A stretch of 64,000 nt of DNA from UBA1547 sp035399865 (GTDB taxonomy: Bacteria; Patescibacteriota; Saccharimonadia; Saccharimonadales; Saccharimonadaceae). The stretch is taken from assembly GCA_035399865.1 (NCBI GenBank), contig DAOPJW010000002.1, forward strand, positions 62,001 to 126,000. The letters are read 5' to 3'. The position numbers and the translations under genes were made by a program. Below the pieces are notes generated by a model. The model searched no databases, was not told the origin of the DNA, and worked only from the letters and a program-made list of their open reading frames with translations. This document shows, one piece after another, positions 1 to 8,900 of the stretch (the stretch's first letter is position 1; every line of letters starts with the position of its first letter).

Positions 1-1
1 G

Positions 2-1051
2 TTTTTAACTGATGGTATAAATATTTTTGGTCATCAATTATTTGATGGTGGAATTATGGGCGTAGCCTTAGGAGTAGTTTTAGGATCTATTATGCAGTTA
101 TTGGTAAGCTGTATCGGTCTTTATAGAATGGGATTTGATTATCGTTTCAAGATTTATTGGGGCAATAAAGGTTTCCGAAAAGTTTTATCTCTTTTACCAG
201 CTCGTTCACTTGATCAGGGCATAGATTATATAAACGGTATTGTTGAAACAAATTTAGCATCGCGTATGGCTGCTGGTACAATTAGGGCTTATCAGCAGGC
301 TCTTACTTTATCTTATGTTCCGATTAATTTAATTGGTGTAGCTATCAGTACGGCCGCTTTTCCAAAGATGACTGAAAGATTAGGCCAAGGCAGACCAGAT
401 CTTTTCAAAAAAGAACTTCAAATAGTACTTAGAATTATAATTTGGTTAGCAATGCCTGTAACCGTAATAACATTCTTTTTAAGAGGTTATTTAGTGAACT
501 TTATTAAAAATGGTGGTGATGTATTAATGTCGGGTATTTTAGGGGTTTTGGCGGTTGCAATTCTATTTCGTTCAATTTATCATATATCAGCACGAAGTTT
601 TTATGCTCGTCAAGATACAAAAACTCCATTATATATTTCTTTTTTTGCAATAGGCTTGAATATTTTCTTGGCAATATGGTTTACTATGTCTCTTAAGCTT
701 GGTCCTTATGGATTAGCAATGGCAACGGCAATAGTTTCAATCGTTGAAGTAATTATATTATTTACGATTATGTCGAGGAAAATTGAAGGTCTTTTTGACA
801 AAGTTTTCGTTAATGCGATTGCGAAAATGGCATATGCGACTAGTTTTACAGCCATGGTAACATATATTTGCGTATCGACATTGCCACTTAATGCTAACGA
901 CCAAAGCTTTTTCGCAAGTTTTCCGAAATTTATCTTAATTGTTTTGATTAGTGTATCTTCGTATTTAGTATTTTGTAAGCTACTTGGAATCAAGGAAGTC
1001 GAACCAATCATATACAGAATAAAAAAGATTCTGTTTGGTGGACTAAGATAA
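2..1051 (+). CDS. murJ: Lipid II flippase MurJ, C-terminal part (5' end outside window)
   Basis: The frame is open from base 2, so the gene starts before the window; the ATG at 56 is internal. The roughly 350 visible residues form several hydrophobic segments with the MviN/MurJ pattern: an amphipathic stretch around LLPARSLDQGIDYING, then a YVPINLIGVAISTAAFPKM segment, and helices to the C-terminus. MurJ flips the peptidoglycan precursor lipid II across the cytoplasmic membrane. It fits the other wall genes here (murA, murB, murT-gatD). The stop lies 2 bases before lepA, so the two are probably co-transcribed. The family call is firm; the full length is unknown. Confidence 0.88.
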   Translation, partial: FLTDGINIFGHQLFDGGIMGVALGVVLGSIMQLLVSCIGLYRMGFDYRFKIYWGNKGFRKVLSLLPARSLDQGIDYINGIVETNLASRMAAGTIRAYQQALTLSYVPINLIGVAISTAAFPKMTERLGQGRPDLFKKELQIVLRIIIWLAMPVTVITFFLRGYLVNFIKNGGDVLMSGILGVLAVAILFRSIYHISARSFYARQDTKTPLYISFFAIGLNIFLAIWFTMSLKLGPYGLAMATAIVSIVEVIILFTIMSRKIEGLFDKVFVNAIAKMAYATSFTAMVTYICVSTLPLNANDQSFFASFPKFILIVLISVSSYLVFCKLLGIKEVEPIIYRIKKILFGGLR

Positions 1052-1053
1052 GA

Positions 1054-2832
1054 ATGATTGAAAAAAACATTAGAAATTTTTGTATAATTGCTCATATTGA
1101 TCATGGCAAATCAACGCTCGCCGATCGTATGCTTGAAATTACTAGTACGATTGATAAACGGGATATGAAGTCACAATTACTTGACAGTATGGAATTGGAG
1201 CGAGAAAAAGGAATTACAATCAAATTAGCTCCAGTTAGGATGAAATATAAAGGTTTTGATCTTAATCTGATTGACACGCCTGGTCATGTTGATTTTAGTT
1301 ATGAAGTAAGTCGTTCATTACAAGCTTGTGAAGGAGCTATCTTGGTGGTCGATGCAAGTCAGGGAATTCAGGCACAAACTTTGGCAAACGTATATCTAGC
1401 TCTAAATGCAGATTTAGCGATTATTCCTGTTTTGAATAAAATTGATTTGCCCGCAGCAGATGTGCCTAGAGTTTGTTCAGAAATTGTAAATCTATTGGGT
1501 TGCAAAGAGGAGGATATAATCAAAATTAGTGCAAAAACTGGGGAGGGCGTTTCGGAAGTGTTAGATGCGGTCATTGAAAGAGTAACACCGCCAATCGGTA
1601 ATGTTACTAATCCGACAAGAGCATTAATTTTTGACAGCTACTACGATGATTATAGAGGTGTCATTTTGTATGTACGAGTTTTTGACGGTTCACTTAATAA
1701 GAATGATTTAATAAAAATGATGGCGACACAAGCTGAAGGTCTGGCACTAGAAGTTGGCTATCTTAGTCCAACAATGAAATCTGAAAACACTCTCTCTACT
1801 GGTGAGATAGGTTATATTGTTACGAATTTACGAACCACTCGCCAGGCTCGTGTTGGCGACACTATTACAAATAAAGCAAGGCAAGCTGAGGAACAATTGC
1901 CTGGTTACAAGTTGGTTAAACCTTTTGTGTATGCTGGATTTTTTCCAGTCAGTAATGATGATTACCAAAATCTTAAAGATGCAATTGAAAAGCTTAGCTT
2001 AAGTGATTCAGCTTTACAATTTGAGCCAGAAAATTCCCCTGTTTTAGGGTTTGGAGTTAGAGTAGGTTTTTTGGGATTGCTTCATATGGATATCATCCGT
2101 GAAAGATTAGAACGTGAATACAATTTAGATTTGATAGTAACCAATCCATCGACTGATTATCATGTTAGCCTTACTAACGACGATGAGTTAGATATCAAGA
2201 GTGCCAGTGATTTACCTGAAGTTAGTAGGATAAAAGAAATTAGAGAGCCTTGGATAAAGGGAGAAATTATTATACCTCAGCAATATATTGGCTCAGTTTT
2301 GCAATTGATTGTATCTAAACGCGGACGTCAAAAAAATCTTAGCTATATTGACGAACAAGCTTTAATTAGCTTTGAAGCACCACTTGCTAATTTATTAACG
2401 GATTTCTATGATCAGTTAAAATCAGTTACGAGTGGTTACGGATCTTTTAATTATGAATTAGATGATTATAGAGCCGAAGATTTAGTAAGGATTGATTTCT
2501 ATGTTGCTGGAAATATCGTTGATTCTCTTAGTATCATGGCTCACAGAAGTGAAGCTAATAGGCTCGGAAGAGAGATTGTCTCAAAATTAAAAGAAGTTAT
2601 CCCAAGACAAAATTTTCAAGTGTCATTACAGGCAGCGATTGGCGGAAAATTTATTGCCCGTGAAGATATTTCCGCTTATCGAAAAGATGTAACAGGTTAT
2701 TTATATGGTGGTGATGTTTCGCGCAAAAAGAAATTACTCGCCAAGCAGGTTAAAGGTAAGAAACGCATGAAAAGATTTGGAAAAGTAGATATTCCGTCAG
2801 AAGCGTTTACTGTGATGCTAAAGCGGGATTAA
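1054..2832 (+). CDS. lepA: Elongation factor 4 (LepA), ribosome back-translocating GTPase
   Basis: At 592 residues this is full length for LepA. The G domain starts at once with the P-loop AHIDHGKST, followed by G2 REKGITIK, G3 DTPGH and G4 NKID. Domains II and III follow, and the C-terminus carries the LepA-specific basic region VSRKKKLLAKQVKGKKRMKR. EF4 binds stalled ribosomes and can move tRNAs backwards. The ATG at 1054 sits just after the murJ stop without a strong Shine-Dalgarno, suggesting translational coupling. Its last 26 bases overlap the end of tatC on the other strand. Confidence 0.97.
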   Translation: MIEKNIRNFCIIAHIDHGKSTLADRMLEITSTIDKRDMKSQLLDSMELEREKGITIKLAPVRMKYKGFDLNLIDTPGHVDFSYEVSRSLQACEGAILVVDASQGIQAQTLANVYLALNADLAIIPVLNKIDLPAADVPRVCSEIVNLLGCKEEDIIKISAKTGEGVSEVLDAVIERVTPPIGNVTNPTRALIFDSYYDDYRGVILYVRVFDGSLNKNDLIKMMATQAEGLALEVGYLSPTMKSENTLSTGEIGYIVTNLRTTRQARVGDTITNKARQAEEQLPGYKLVKPFVYAGFFPVSNDDYQNLKDAIEKLSLSDSALQFEPENSPVLGFGVRVGFLGLLHMDIIRERLEREYNLDLIVTNPSTDYHVSLTNDDELDIKSASDLPEVSRIKEIREPWIKGEIIIPQQYIGSVLQLIVSKRGRQKNLSYIDEQALISFEAPLANLLTDFYDQLKSVTSGYGSFNYELDDYRAEDLVRIDFYVAGNIVDSLSIMAHRSEANRLGREIVSKLKEVIPRQNFQVSLQAAIGGKFIAREDISAYRKDVTGYLYGGDVSRKKKLLAKQVKGKKRMKRFGKVDIPSEAFTVMLKRD

Positions 2833-3862
2833 TCCTATTAACTGGTCTGATGTCTGAAAATACTTTAATTTTTTGGTTAAATGCCATGTGTCTATTTATT
2901 TTTTCTTGTCGTGCTATAAAATAGTTATTTTTTGATTGATTCGTAGCAGACTTAATTGGTTCTATATCAATCTTTTTACGTTGATTAGTGATTGTGACAA
3001 GTGGTTGATTAAACTGTTTAATTCTATTCAATTCATCAGCAAATGAAGCGATAGTGTTGTCATCAATTAAAAATAAATCATTTGCTGTTTGTTTATAAGT
3101 TAATTTATTGAATATATTGCTATTTTTATTTCTTCTTTTTATTATGGCATGCTTGGATATGATAATAATAACCGATAAATTATAGAGCACCACAATTGGC
3201 AAGGCTAACATTAAGCCAGTAATTGGGTCATATGCGATAGGCATCATTAAAGCGATTACGATGCTACCTAAAATGACCCATTTTTCCATGCTGATAAGTT
3301 TCTTTGTTGTCATTGGCTTGATACTGTCAAAAAAAGTAATTATTAGAGGTAATTGAAAGACGATAACAAAAGTAATAATGATATTGGTTACAAATCTAAA
3401 ATAATCATCTGCTGTTATGAGAGCACTAAGGCCACTATTTTCGAAATCTTTCAAGAAGCGTAATGTATTTGGCAAGATTAGATAAAATGCAAATGATGCA
3501 CCAGAGAAGGCTAAAACTGTTGATATCCCAGAGATTAGGAATACTTTTTTAACAGAGAGATATTTTTCTATCGCGGGGCGAATAAATACAATAATGTTAT
3601 AAATTAATACTGGCATTGTAAGGATTAATGCCCCAGTGAAGCATACTTTCATAATAAAATTAAAACCACCAGCGGGGTTATTGTAATACAATGTTGAGCC
3701 AATAGGTGCACTTAGAAATACTATCAAGGGTTGATAATACATAAAAACAACAATTCCAGCAATTATTAGAGCTAGAATCAAATATAAGAACCTCACCTGA
3801 AGTTCACGTATATGATCATATACGGTCATTTTTTGATGCGGGTCACGGACTATTTTGCCCAC
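2807..3862 (-). CDS. tatC: Twin-arginine translocase subunit TatC with long C-terminal extension
   Basis: TatC is the polytopic receptor that binds twin-arginine signal peptides. Residues about 12-240 contain six hydrophobic segments and the conserved N-terminal HIREL region with its glutamate. The start is GTG at 3862, with an AAGGATGG ribosome binding site 15 bases downstream of tatA. The protein is 351 residues, while TatC is usually about 250; the extra roughly 110 residues are polar, basic and predicted cytosolic. No TatB is seen, so this is a minimal TatA-TatC system. The extension has no domain I recognise. Confidence 0.93.
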   Translation of the reverse strand: MGKIVRDPHQKMTVYDHIRELQVRFLYLILALIIAGIVVFMYYQPLIVFLSAPIGSTLYYNNPAGGFNFIMKVCFTGALILTMPVLIYNIIVFIRPAIEKYLSVKKVFLISGISTVLAFSGASFAFYLILPNTLRFLKDFENSGLSALITADDYFRFVTNIIITFVIVFQLPLIITFFDSIKPMTTKKLISMEKWVILGSIVIALMMPIAYDPITGLMLALPIVVLYNLSVIIIISKHAIIKRRNKNSNIFNKLTYKQTANDLFLIDDNTIASFADELNRIKQFNQPLVTITNQRKKIDIEPIKSATNQSKNNYFIARQEKINRHMAFNQKIKVFSDIRPVNRINPALASQ

Positions 3863-3877
3863 TCCAAACCATCCTTG

Positions 3878-4048
3878 TTATTTGTCTTCAGTTTTACTTT
3901 CGGATTTTTCGTCTTCGTCTTTTAGACCTTTTTTGAGTTCACGACCGGCTTCGCCTACGCCTCTTGCGAGTTCAGGTAACTTTTTGCCACCTACTAACAG
4001 AACTATGATAATTAGAACTATAACTAATATTAATTCAATTTTCCCCAT
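3878..4048 (-). CDS. tatA: Twin-arginine translocase pore subunit TatA (56 aa)
   Basis: A short ORF encodes MGKIELILVIVLIIIVLLVG followed by GKKLPELARGVGEAGRELKK and an acidic-lysine tail. This is the TatA/E plan: one N-terminal membrane helix, a hinge with the conserved GKKLPELAR motif, an amphipathic helix and a charged tail. TatA oligomers form the conducting path for folded proteins. It lies directly upstream of tatC with 15 bases between them, and an AGAGGG-type ribosome binding site precedes the ATG. At 56 residues it is near the lower limit for the family. Confidence 0.92.
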   Translation of the reverse strand: MGKIELILVIVLIIIVLLVGGKKLPELARGVGEAGRELKKGLKDEDEKSESKTEDK

Positions 4049-4074
4049 ATTCCCTCTCTTTTAATTCATCTTTA

Positions 4075-4103
4075 ATTGTATGCAATAAGATAAATTTATG
4101 CAA
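4075..4103 (-). promoter_or_regulatory. Predicted promoter of tatA-tatC
   Basis: On the minus strand a TTGCAT -35 box and a TACAAT -10 box are separated by exactly 17 bases. They lie about 30 bases upstream of the tatA start and read away from the divergent surface-protein operon. Confidence 0.65.
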
Positions 4104-4126
4104 GGTGTAGTCATAGATGGAAAAGT

Positions 4127-4155
4127 TTGATTTATTATAGTATATAACTTATGAT
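4127..4155 (+). promoter_or_regulatory. Predicted promoter of the tail-like/Tat-linked operon
   Basis: TTGATT and TATGAT are separated by 17 bases and lie 45 bases upstream of the first ORF of the operon (4201). The promoter is back to back with that of tatA, so the two operons share a 150-base intergenic region. Confidence 0.5.
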
Positions 4156-4200
4156 TATTATGAGTAATTGTATGCTAATAGCGTAGTGTGTGGATAGAAT

Positions 4201-4416
4201 ATGTTGGATAAAAATATCATTAATTTGATAAAAGAAAAGGAAATAGATCGAAAGGATTTTTTAAAATACGTCGGTCTTCTTTTACTTAGTATAGTAGGAT
4301 TAAGAGCTTTTATTTCTATTGTTAATGAAGGCGATTCTAGAGATAAATTTATGATTAATAGTCATAACGATACTAACAAATCACATGGATTTGGTGGTGG
4401 AAAATATGGAGTATAA
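4201..4416 (+). CDS. Small membrane protein with RK-type Tat signal motif
   Basis: The 71-residue protein has a short N-region ending in EIDRKDFLKYVG, then a hydrophobic stretch LLLLSIVGLRAF and a polar tail ending GFGGGKYGV. The Tat consensus is S/T-R-R-x-F-L-K. Here the match is D-R-K-D-F-L-K, with lysine for the second arginine, a substitution some Tat substrates tolerate. The gene is divergent from tatA-tatC and is first in an operon of tail-like proteins. I infer a Tat-inserted membrane anchor. The family is unknown to me, and the glycine-rich end has no assigned function. Confidence 0.6.
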   Translation: MLDKNIINLIKEKEIDRKDFLKYVGLLLLSIVGLRAFISIVNEGDSRDKFMINSHNDTNKSHGFGGGKYGV

Positions 4417-4419
4417 ATA

Positions 4420-4920
4420 ATGGCAGAACAAAGACTTCCAGTTGTAGACGGAGATGACGGAGTTTGGGGTGAAGTTCTAAACCAATATATTTCTAAGGAA
4501 CATTATAATTCTGGAACTAATAATCCAGACAATGGTGGTCATAAGAATATTACTATTCGCCCTGGAACGACTTCTGCTGGAACTGCACCATTGAAATTTA
4601 TTTCAGGTTCACTGATGAGCGTTGCAGAAGTAGGTGCAGTCGAATACAACAATGGTAAGTATTATTTTACTGATAATACTCCAGTAAGAAAAACCGTCGC
4701 TATTTATGATGACAGTTCGGGGGCTGAAGGCGACCTATATTATCGTGATAGTAGTGGAAATTTTATCAGAAAGGCGATTGGCTCGTCTGGTCAAATTATG
4801 ACAGTGAGTGGCGGGTTGCCTTCATGGAATACTATACTTGATGGAACAGCAAAAATAACGGTTGGAACAACAGCACCATCTTCACCGAATGTTGGCGATA
4901 TATGGATTGATACTAATTAA
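4420..4920 (+). CDS. Phage tail-like protein with VVDGDDGVWG N-terminus
   Basis: The 166-residue protein starts MAEQRLPVVDGDDGVWGEVL and has no signal peptide. Its middle (RPGTTSAGTAPLKF) and its end (VGTTAPSSPNVGDIWIDTN) resemble connector segments of phage tail fibre and baseplate proteins. The start is 3 bases after the preceding stop with no clear ribosome binding site, indicating coupling. I recall similar proteins from Saccharibacteria genomes but know of no characterised member. Given its neighbours it is probably a structural part of a cell-surface fibre; that is inference. Confidence 0.6.
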   Translation: MAEQRLPVVDGDDGVWGEVLNQYISKEHYNSGTNNPDNGGHKNITIRPGTTSAGTAPLKFISGSLMSVAEVGAVEYNNGKYYFTDNTPVRKTVAIYDDSSGAEGDLYYRDSSGNFIRKAIGSSGQIMTVSGGLPSWNTILDGTAKITVGTTAPSSPNVGDIWIDTN

Positions 4921-4951
4921 ATGGTTATAATTTATTAAAAGAGGAGTAATT

Positions 4952-5077
4952 ATGGCGGATAATATTGAGGAATTAGCGGGAGTATCTGAAGGTACCGAGG
5001 TTAATGGGGAAATAGTTGTGACTGATTATGATGAGCAAGGTAACATAATCGGTTGGCATAAAGAAGTAAAGCGATAA
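4952..5077 (+). CDS. Small acidic protein (41 aa)
   Basis: A 41-residue ORF (MADNIEELAGVSEGTEVNGE..., ending WHKEVKR) has a good GAGGAG ribosome binding site just upstream. It sits tightly between two tail-like genes and is followed directly by the AAGGAGGT site of the next gene. The middle reads VVTDYDEQGNIIGWHKE, like the beta-hairpin tags in tail fibre proteins. Position, spacing and ribosome binding sites make it a probable real gene; its function is unknown. Confidence 0.62.
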   Translation: MADNIEELAGVSEGTEVNGEIVVTDYDEQGNIIGWHKEVKR

Positions 5078-5087
5078 GGAGGTAGAA

Positions 5088-5579
5088 ATGGCATCAACAC
5101 AGACATGGTCCGAAGGTAATGGTACAAATGCTTCGATTGAAACTTCCTCTAGAAATGAGTGTAATTGGAAAAATATTGATGATAGTACTTCAGCATATTC
5201 TTCGTATCCAATAACAGCAGGTAATAACAGTTATTCAAAATACCAAGCAATAAAGTTTGGTGGGACTTATAACACACTTAGTTCCTTAAATTATAAGGTT
5301 AGTACGAATTCACCAGGAGTTGGTCTGACAGTAGCTGGAGGTGTTGTGACAGCAGGAACAACTCCGACGACGACAGCAACTGGTGATGGCTCAGCCTCGA
5401 CGACTGGTGTAAGTGCAAATTTTACAACGACAACTATGGGTTTTGCAACTGGTTCTTCGAGCACTTCGTCTAATCCAGTTTACGGAAACGCTTTTCGAAC
5501 TCAATTACAAACGACTGGTTCAGCTGTTGCGGGTGATATATCCAGCGTCACCATAACGGCGACTTGGACTGAAAGTTAA
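5088..5579 (+). CDS. Ser/Thr-rich tail-like structural protein
   Basis: The 163-residue protein is low-complexity and rich in serine, threonine and glycine, with predicted beta structure (TVAGGVVTAGTTPTTTATGDG, ending VTITATWTES). It has a strong AAGGAGGT ribosome binding site and no signal peptide. Cysteine is limited to one residue near the N-terminus. The composition suits phage virion decoration or fibre proteins. It lies in the middle of the tail-like operon. I do not recognise a family. Confidence 0.55.
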   Translation: MASTQTWSEGNGTNASIETSSRNECNWKNIDDSTSAYSSYPITAGNNSYSKYQAIKFGGTYNTLSSLNYKVSTNSPGVGLTVAGGVVTAGTTPTTTATGDGSASTTGVSANFTTTTMGFATGSSSTSSNPVYGNAFRTQLQTTGSAVAGDISSVTITATWTES

Positions 5580-5630
5580 AAAAATAAATCGTCAATGCAA
5601 TGACGTTAAGGAATAAAAAAGACCAATACA

Positions 5631-5987
5631 ATGGCATTCGGTTATTACATAGAAGCTGAATATGAATCTGGTTATATCCATCGTGAGGATGAACAAGACC
5701 AAAGTCCTTTTGTCCGTGGAAAAAACATTTTGCATGACATCGTGAATCATTATCCAGAAAAGGCTCATGGAAAATTGGTTCGTTTTTCGCTTATTTCAAC
5801 AAGTGGAAAAAGTTACGACATTGATTTTAAAAGTTTACCAAAAAATGCTAAGCCAATTTATTATCGACAGATGCAACTTGAGAGAAATTTGGAAACAGGT
5901 CGGCAAAATTTATCTTGCTTGAAGCATTATTTTGGTTATGAATACAAAAATAATAAAGAAAAAGTAAAAGAAATCCAGGAAATCTAA
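5631..5987 (+). CDS. Uncharacterised protein of tail-like operon (118 aa)
   Basis: The protein begins MAFGYYIEAEYESGYIHRED and is mixed alpha/beta by composition, with an alpha-helical charged C-terminus (KNNKEKVKEIQEI). No signal peptide or membrane segment is visible. The stop codon overlaps the start of the giant downstream gene by one base, so the two are translationally coupled. The compact cytosolic-type composition would suit a chaperone or assembly factor for the fibre, but this is only a guess. Confidence 0.55.
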   Translation: MAFGYYIEAEYESGYIHREDEQDQSPFVRGKNILHDIVNHYPEKAHGKLVRFSLISTSGKSYDIDFKSLPKNAKPIYYRQMQLERNLETGRQNLSCLKHYFGYEYKNNKEKVKEIQEI

Positions 5988-8900
5988 TGGCTTTATCGTA
6001 TGTAAACTCATCCTCTAATAAGTCTACGACTACTTCGGTTTCTGTCTCTAAACCGACTAATGTCGCTGATGGCGACATATTGATTGCTTTTGTTTCTTCC
6101 TTTTATGCTAAAAATAAAGCAGCGGGGACAATTACGGCACCTTCAGGTTGGAATGTAATAAATACAAGGGCAATTTCCACAAGATATCAAGTGGGGTTGT
6201 TCTGGAAAAGAGCCTCGTCTGAAGGATCATCTTATTCATTTACTTCTACGAATGCGACTGAGATGCAAGGTGCGATTTCGGCTTATCGAGGTGCAGTAAG
6301 TTCTGGTAATCCATATTCAGTTTTTTCTAACACGACTTTTTCTACTTGGGGTACGGTAGTTCGAGCTAGCTCGATGACCCCTTCAAATAATGGACTATAT
6401 GTAGTTTGGGGAGGTTGGTACTACCTATCAGGCACAATTTCTCTATCTGGGCCAACTTCAATGACCCAGATTCAAACGCAAAATAATACGAAAAATGCAT
6501 TAACGATGTCACACGGCATATTTACACCTGGTTTAGCTACTGGTAATCAGGATGGAACCGCTGGTGCAAGTTGTGATGTAAAACATGCTTATATGGTAGA
6601 GATTTTAGCGGCACCAGACACTAAAACTCAAACAGCTACGGCTCGTATTCAGAGAGTTGGAAGTAAAACTCAAACAGCTACGGCTCGTATTCAGAGAGTT
6701 GGAAGTAAAACTCAAACAGCAAGTTCTCGTGTTCAACGGAATGAAACGTTTACTCAGACCGCAACTGCCAGAATATATGTCGTAGGCGTTAGTATGAAAA
6801 ATCAAACTGCTACGGCTCGTATTCGACGTAGTGAATCACTTTCTCAGAACGCCTTGGCACGAATTCAATTATCAGGTTTGACATTAAATCAAACTGCTAC
6901 TGCAAAAATTATTGCCAACACTCCGCCAAATCAACCAACGTTAAATGGTCCTGACGATGGGCAAATAGTACCATACAATGAGGCACCAACTCTCAGTTTT
7001 ACTATCTCTGATTATGATTTAAATACTATGGAATGTAATGTTCAGGTTGATACGGTCGACACATTTGATAGCCAATCTGGTAGTCCACTTTATTCATTTT
7101 TCTCTGCATCGGATACTGGGTTTTCGTCTAGTCATCCTTTCGCTTCCGGTTCAACGGTAGAATATACTTTCCAATCAGTATTACCTATGGGCAAATATTT
7201 TTGGCGGGTTGCTTCAATTGATTCGACCGGCTCGAATAGTTATAGTGATTGGTCTGAGATTAGGAATTTTCGAGCGATAATTTCCGTAATTGGCACTTCA
7301 GATTTGACGAGTGGTACCGTGTCATTAGCGGTAAACAATAGCTTAAGGGATGAAACAGGTACTATTAGTAATGATGGAACTTGGTTTGTTGATATGGCCA
7401 TAGAACCTAGCATCGGCGATTCCATTACTGTCTTTATATCTGATGCATCGACAAGCAATGTATCAACGGCGGTGACTACGTATAGCGGTAGTTTTGTTCA
7501 AGGAATGTTATTGGATAAACACACCTTTTCTATCGGCTCGTCGGAAAATTGCAATATCACATTAAATGATTTATCAAAGTATGATTACGACAAAGACAAT
7601 AGCCATATCTTACATAATGTGAGCGGTTCGCCAACAACATTACTTTGTAATTATTATTCTGATCAAAAAATCAAGATATTATCAGGTAATACCTTGACTA
7701 TTGGAACGTCAGAAACAATAACTGCACAAACGGTCTATATTGAAGGGTCACTTATTTTTAGTAGTACAGGTAATGGAAATATTTACGGAGATTGGATAAA
7801 TAACGGACTATTTACGGCAGGTAGTTCTCAGATATATTTATTGGGTTCTAGTAAGCAAACACTATCAGGGTCTTTAACAGGAAGTTCGGCATTTTATGAT
7901 TTACATGTACATAATACTTCTGGTGTCGGTGCTTCTGATAATGAAAGAACTGATTTTGTACCTAGTATTAAATTTAGTTCTGCAGTAAAAATTCTAAATC
8001 TGTTTGAAATTGATCAATCTGGAACTAATGTGGAGTTTGAATCAGGTACTACTTACGAATTCAAAGACATATTTTGGAATGGTGACGTTAACGGCAAGAT
8101 ATGTTTCAGAAATTCAACTACATCAGGGAGCTGGTATCTGAAAATCACTGGTTTACAGAAAGCAATTTCAAATATTGACGTATCACGTTCTGACGCTTCT
8201 GTTTCGGGTGGTAAATCAGTCTGGGCATTTAATGGTACTAACACTGATTCAGGCAATAATGTTAATTGGCTCTTCATTAACGAAAGGGTTCGTCAGGAAA
8301 TTAATATAATAGCTGGCATTTTCTATAGTTCCTCTTCCAGCGTGACTACGACAGGTATTTCAAGTTTATATCCAAACTTCGATGGAACGCTTACCTCAAT
8401 GTTTGATGTTGTAGCAACAAATAACGATTCTTCGACTAAAACAATCTATTTAAAGAAAGTATCTGATAATAGTACGATTGCTCAGGTTGATATACCTAAT
8501 AATACAACTACACCGACATGGTTCAGATCTTCAGTTTTTTCTTATCCAACTTCACAAACTAATGTGTATGTCGAGATACCTCAAACTACCTCGAATTTCC
8601 AAATAGCGTTAAATGTTTCAAAAGTCGTTATATTGCAAGATTTTGGTACTAATGAAATAACTGCTACCGAAACTCAAATTGAAATAGGAAATTACGAAAC
8701 TGTTAAGAATAATACTACTTCGTCTCCATTAAACTATCCAAAATATTGGAAATATTCTTCAACTGATTGGTCACCGACTCCAACTTGTTCTGCCGAAGTT
8801 ACCTATAGTACTTCATCGACTGCAAATAACTCTAAAGTAACAATTATTCTTCAGAGAGATAATGTTGGTGATATGACAACGTGGTCGAATGTCGTCACAA

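Noticed and set aside
706..1104. Antisense ORF of 132 residues over murJ
   Set aside because: It is a shadow of the murJ and lepA coding sequence with no recognisable protein or ribosome binding site. The same applies to other antisense frames, for example 19376-19750 and 30098-30490.
1817..2002. Overlapping ORF inside lepA
   Set aside because: It is out of frame within a conserved part of lepA and has no independent signals.
6622..6910. Regular repeats as a possible CRISPR array
   Set aside because: The units are adjacent, without spacers, in frame, and encode a 14-residue protein repeat. No cas genes are present.
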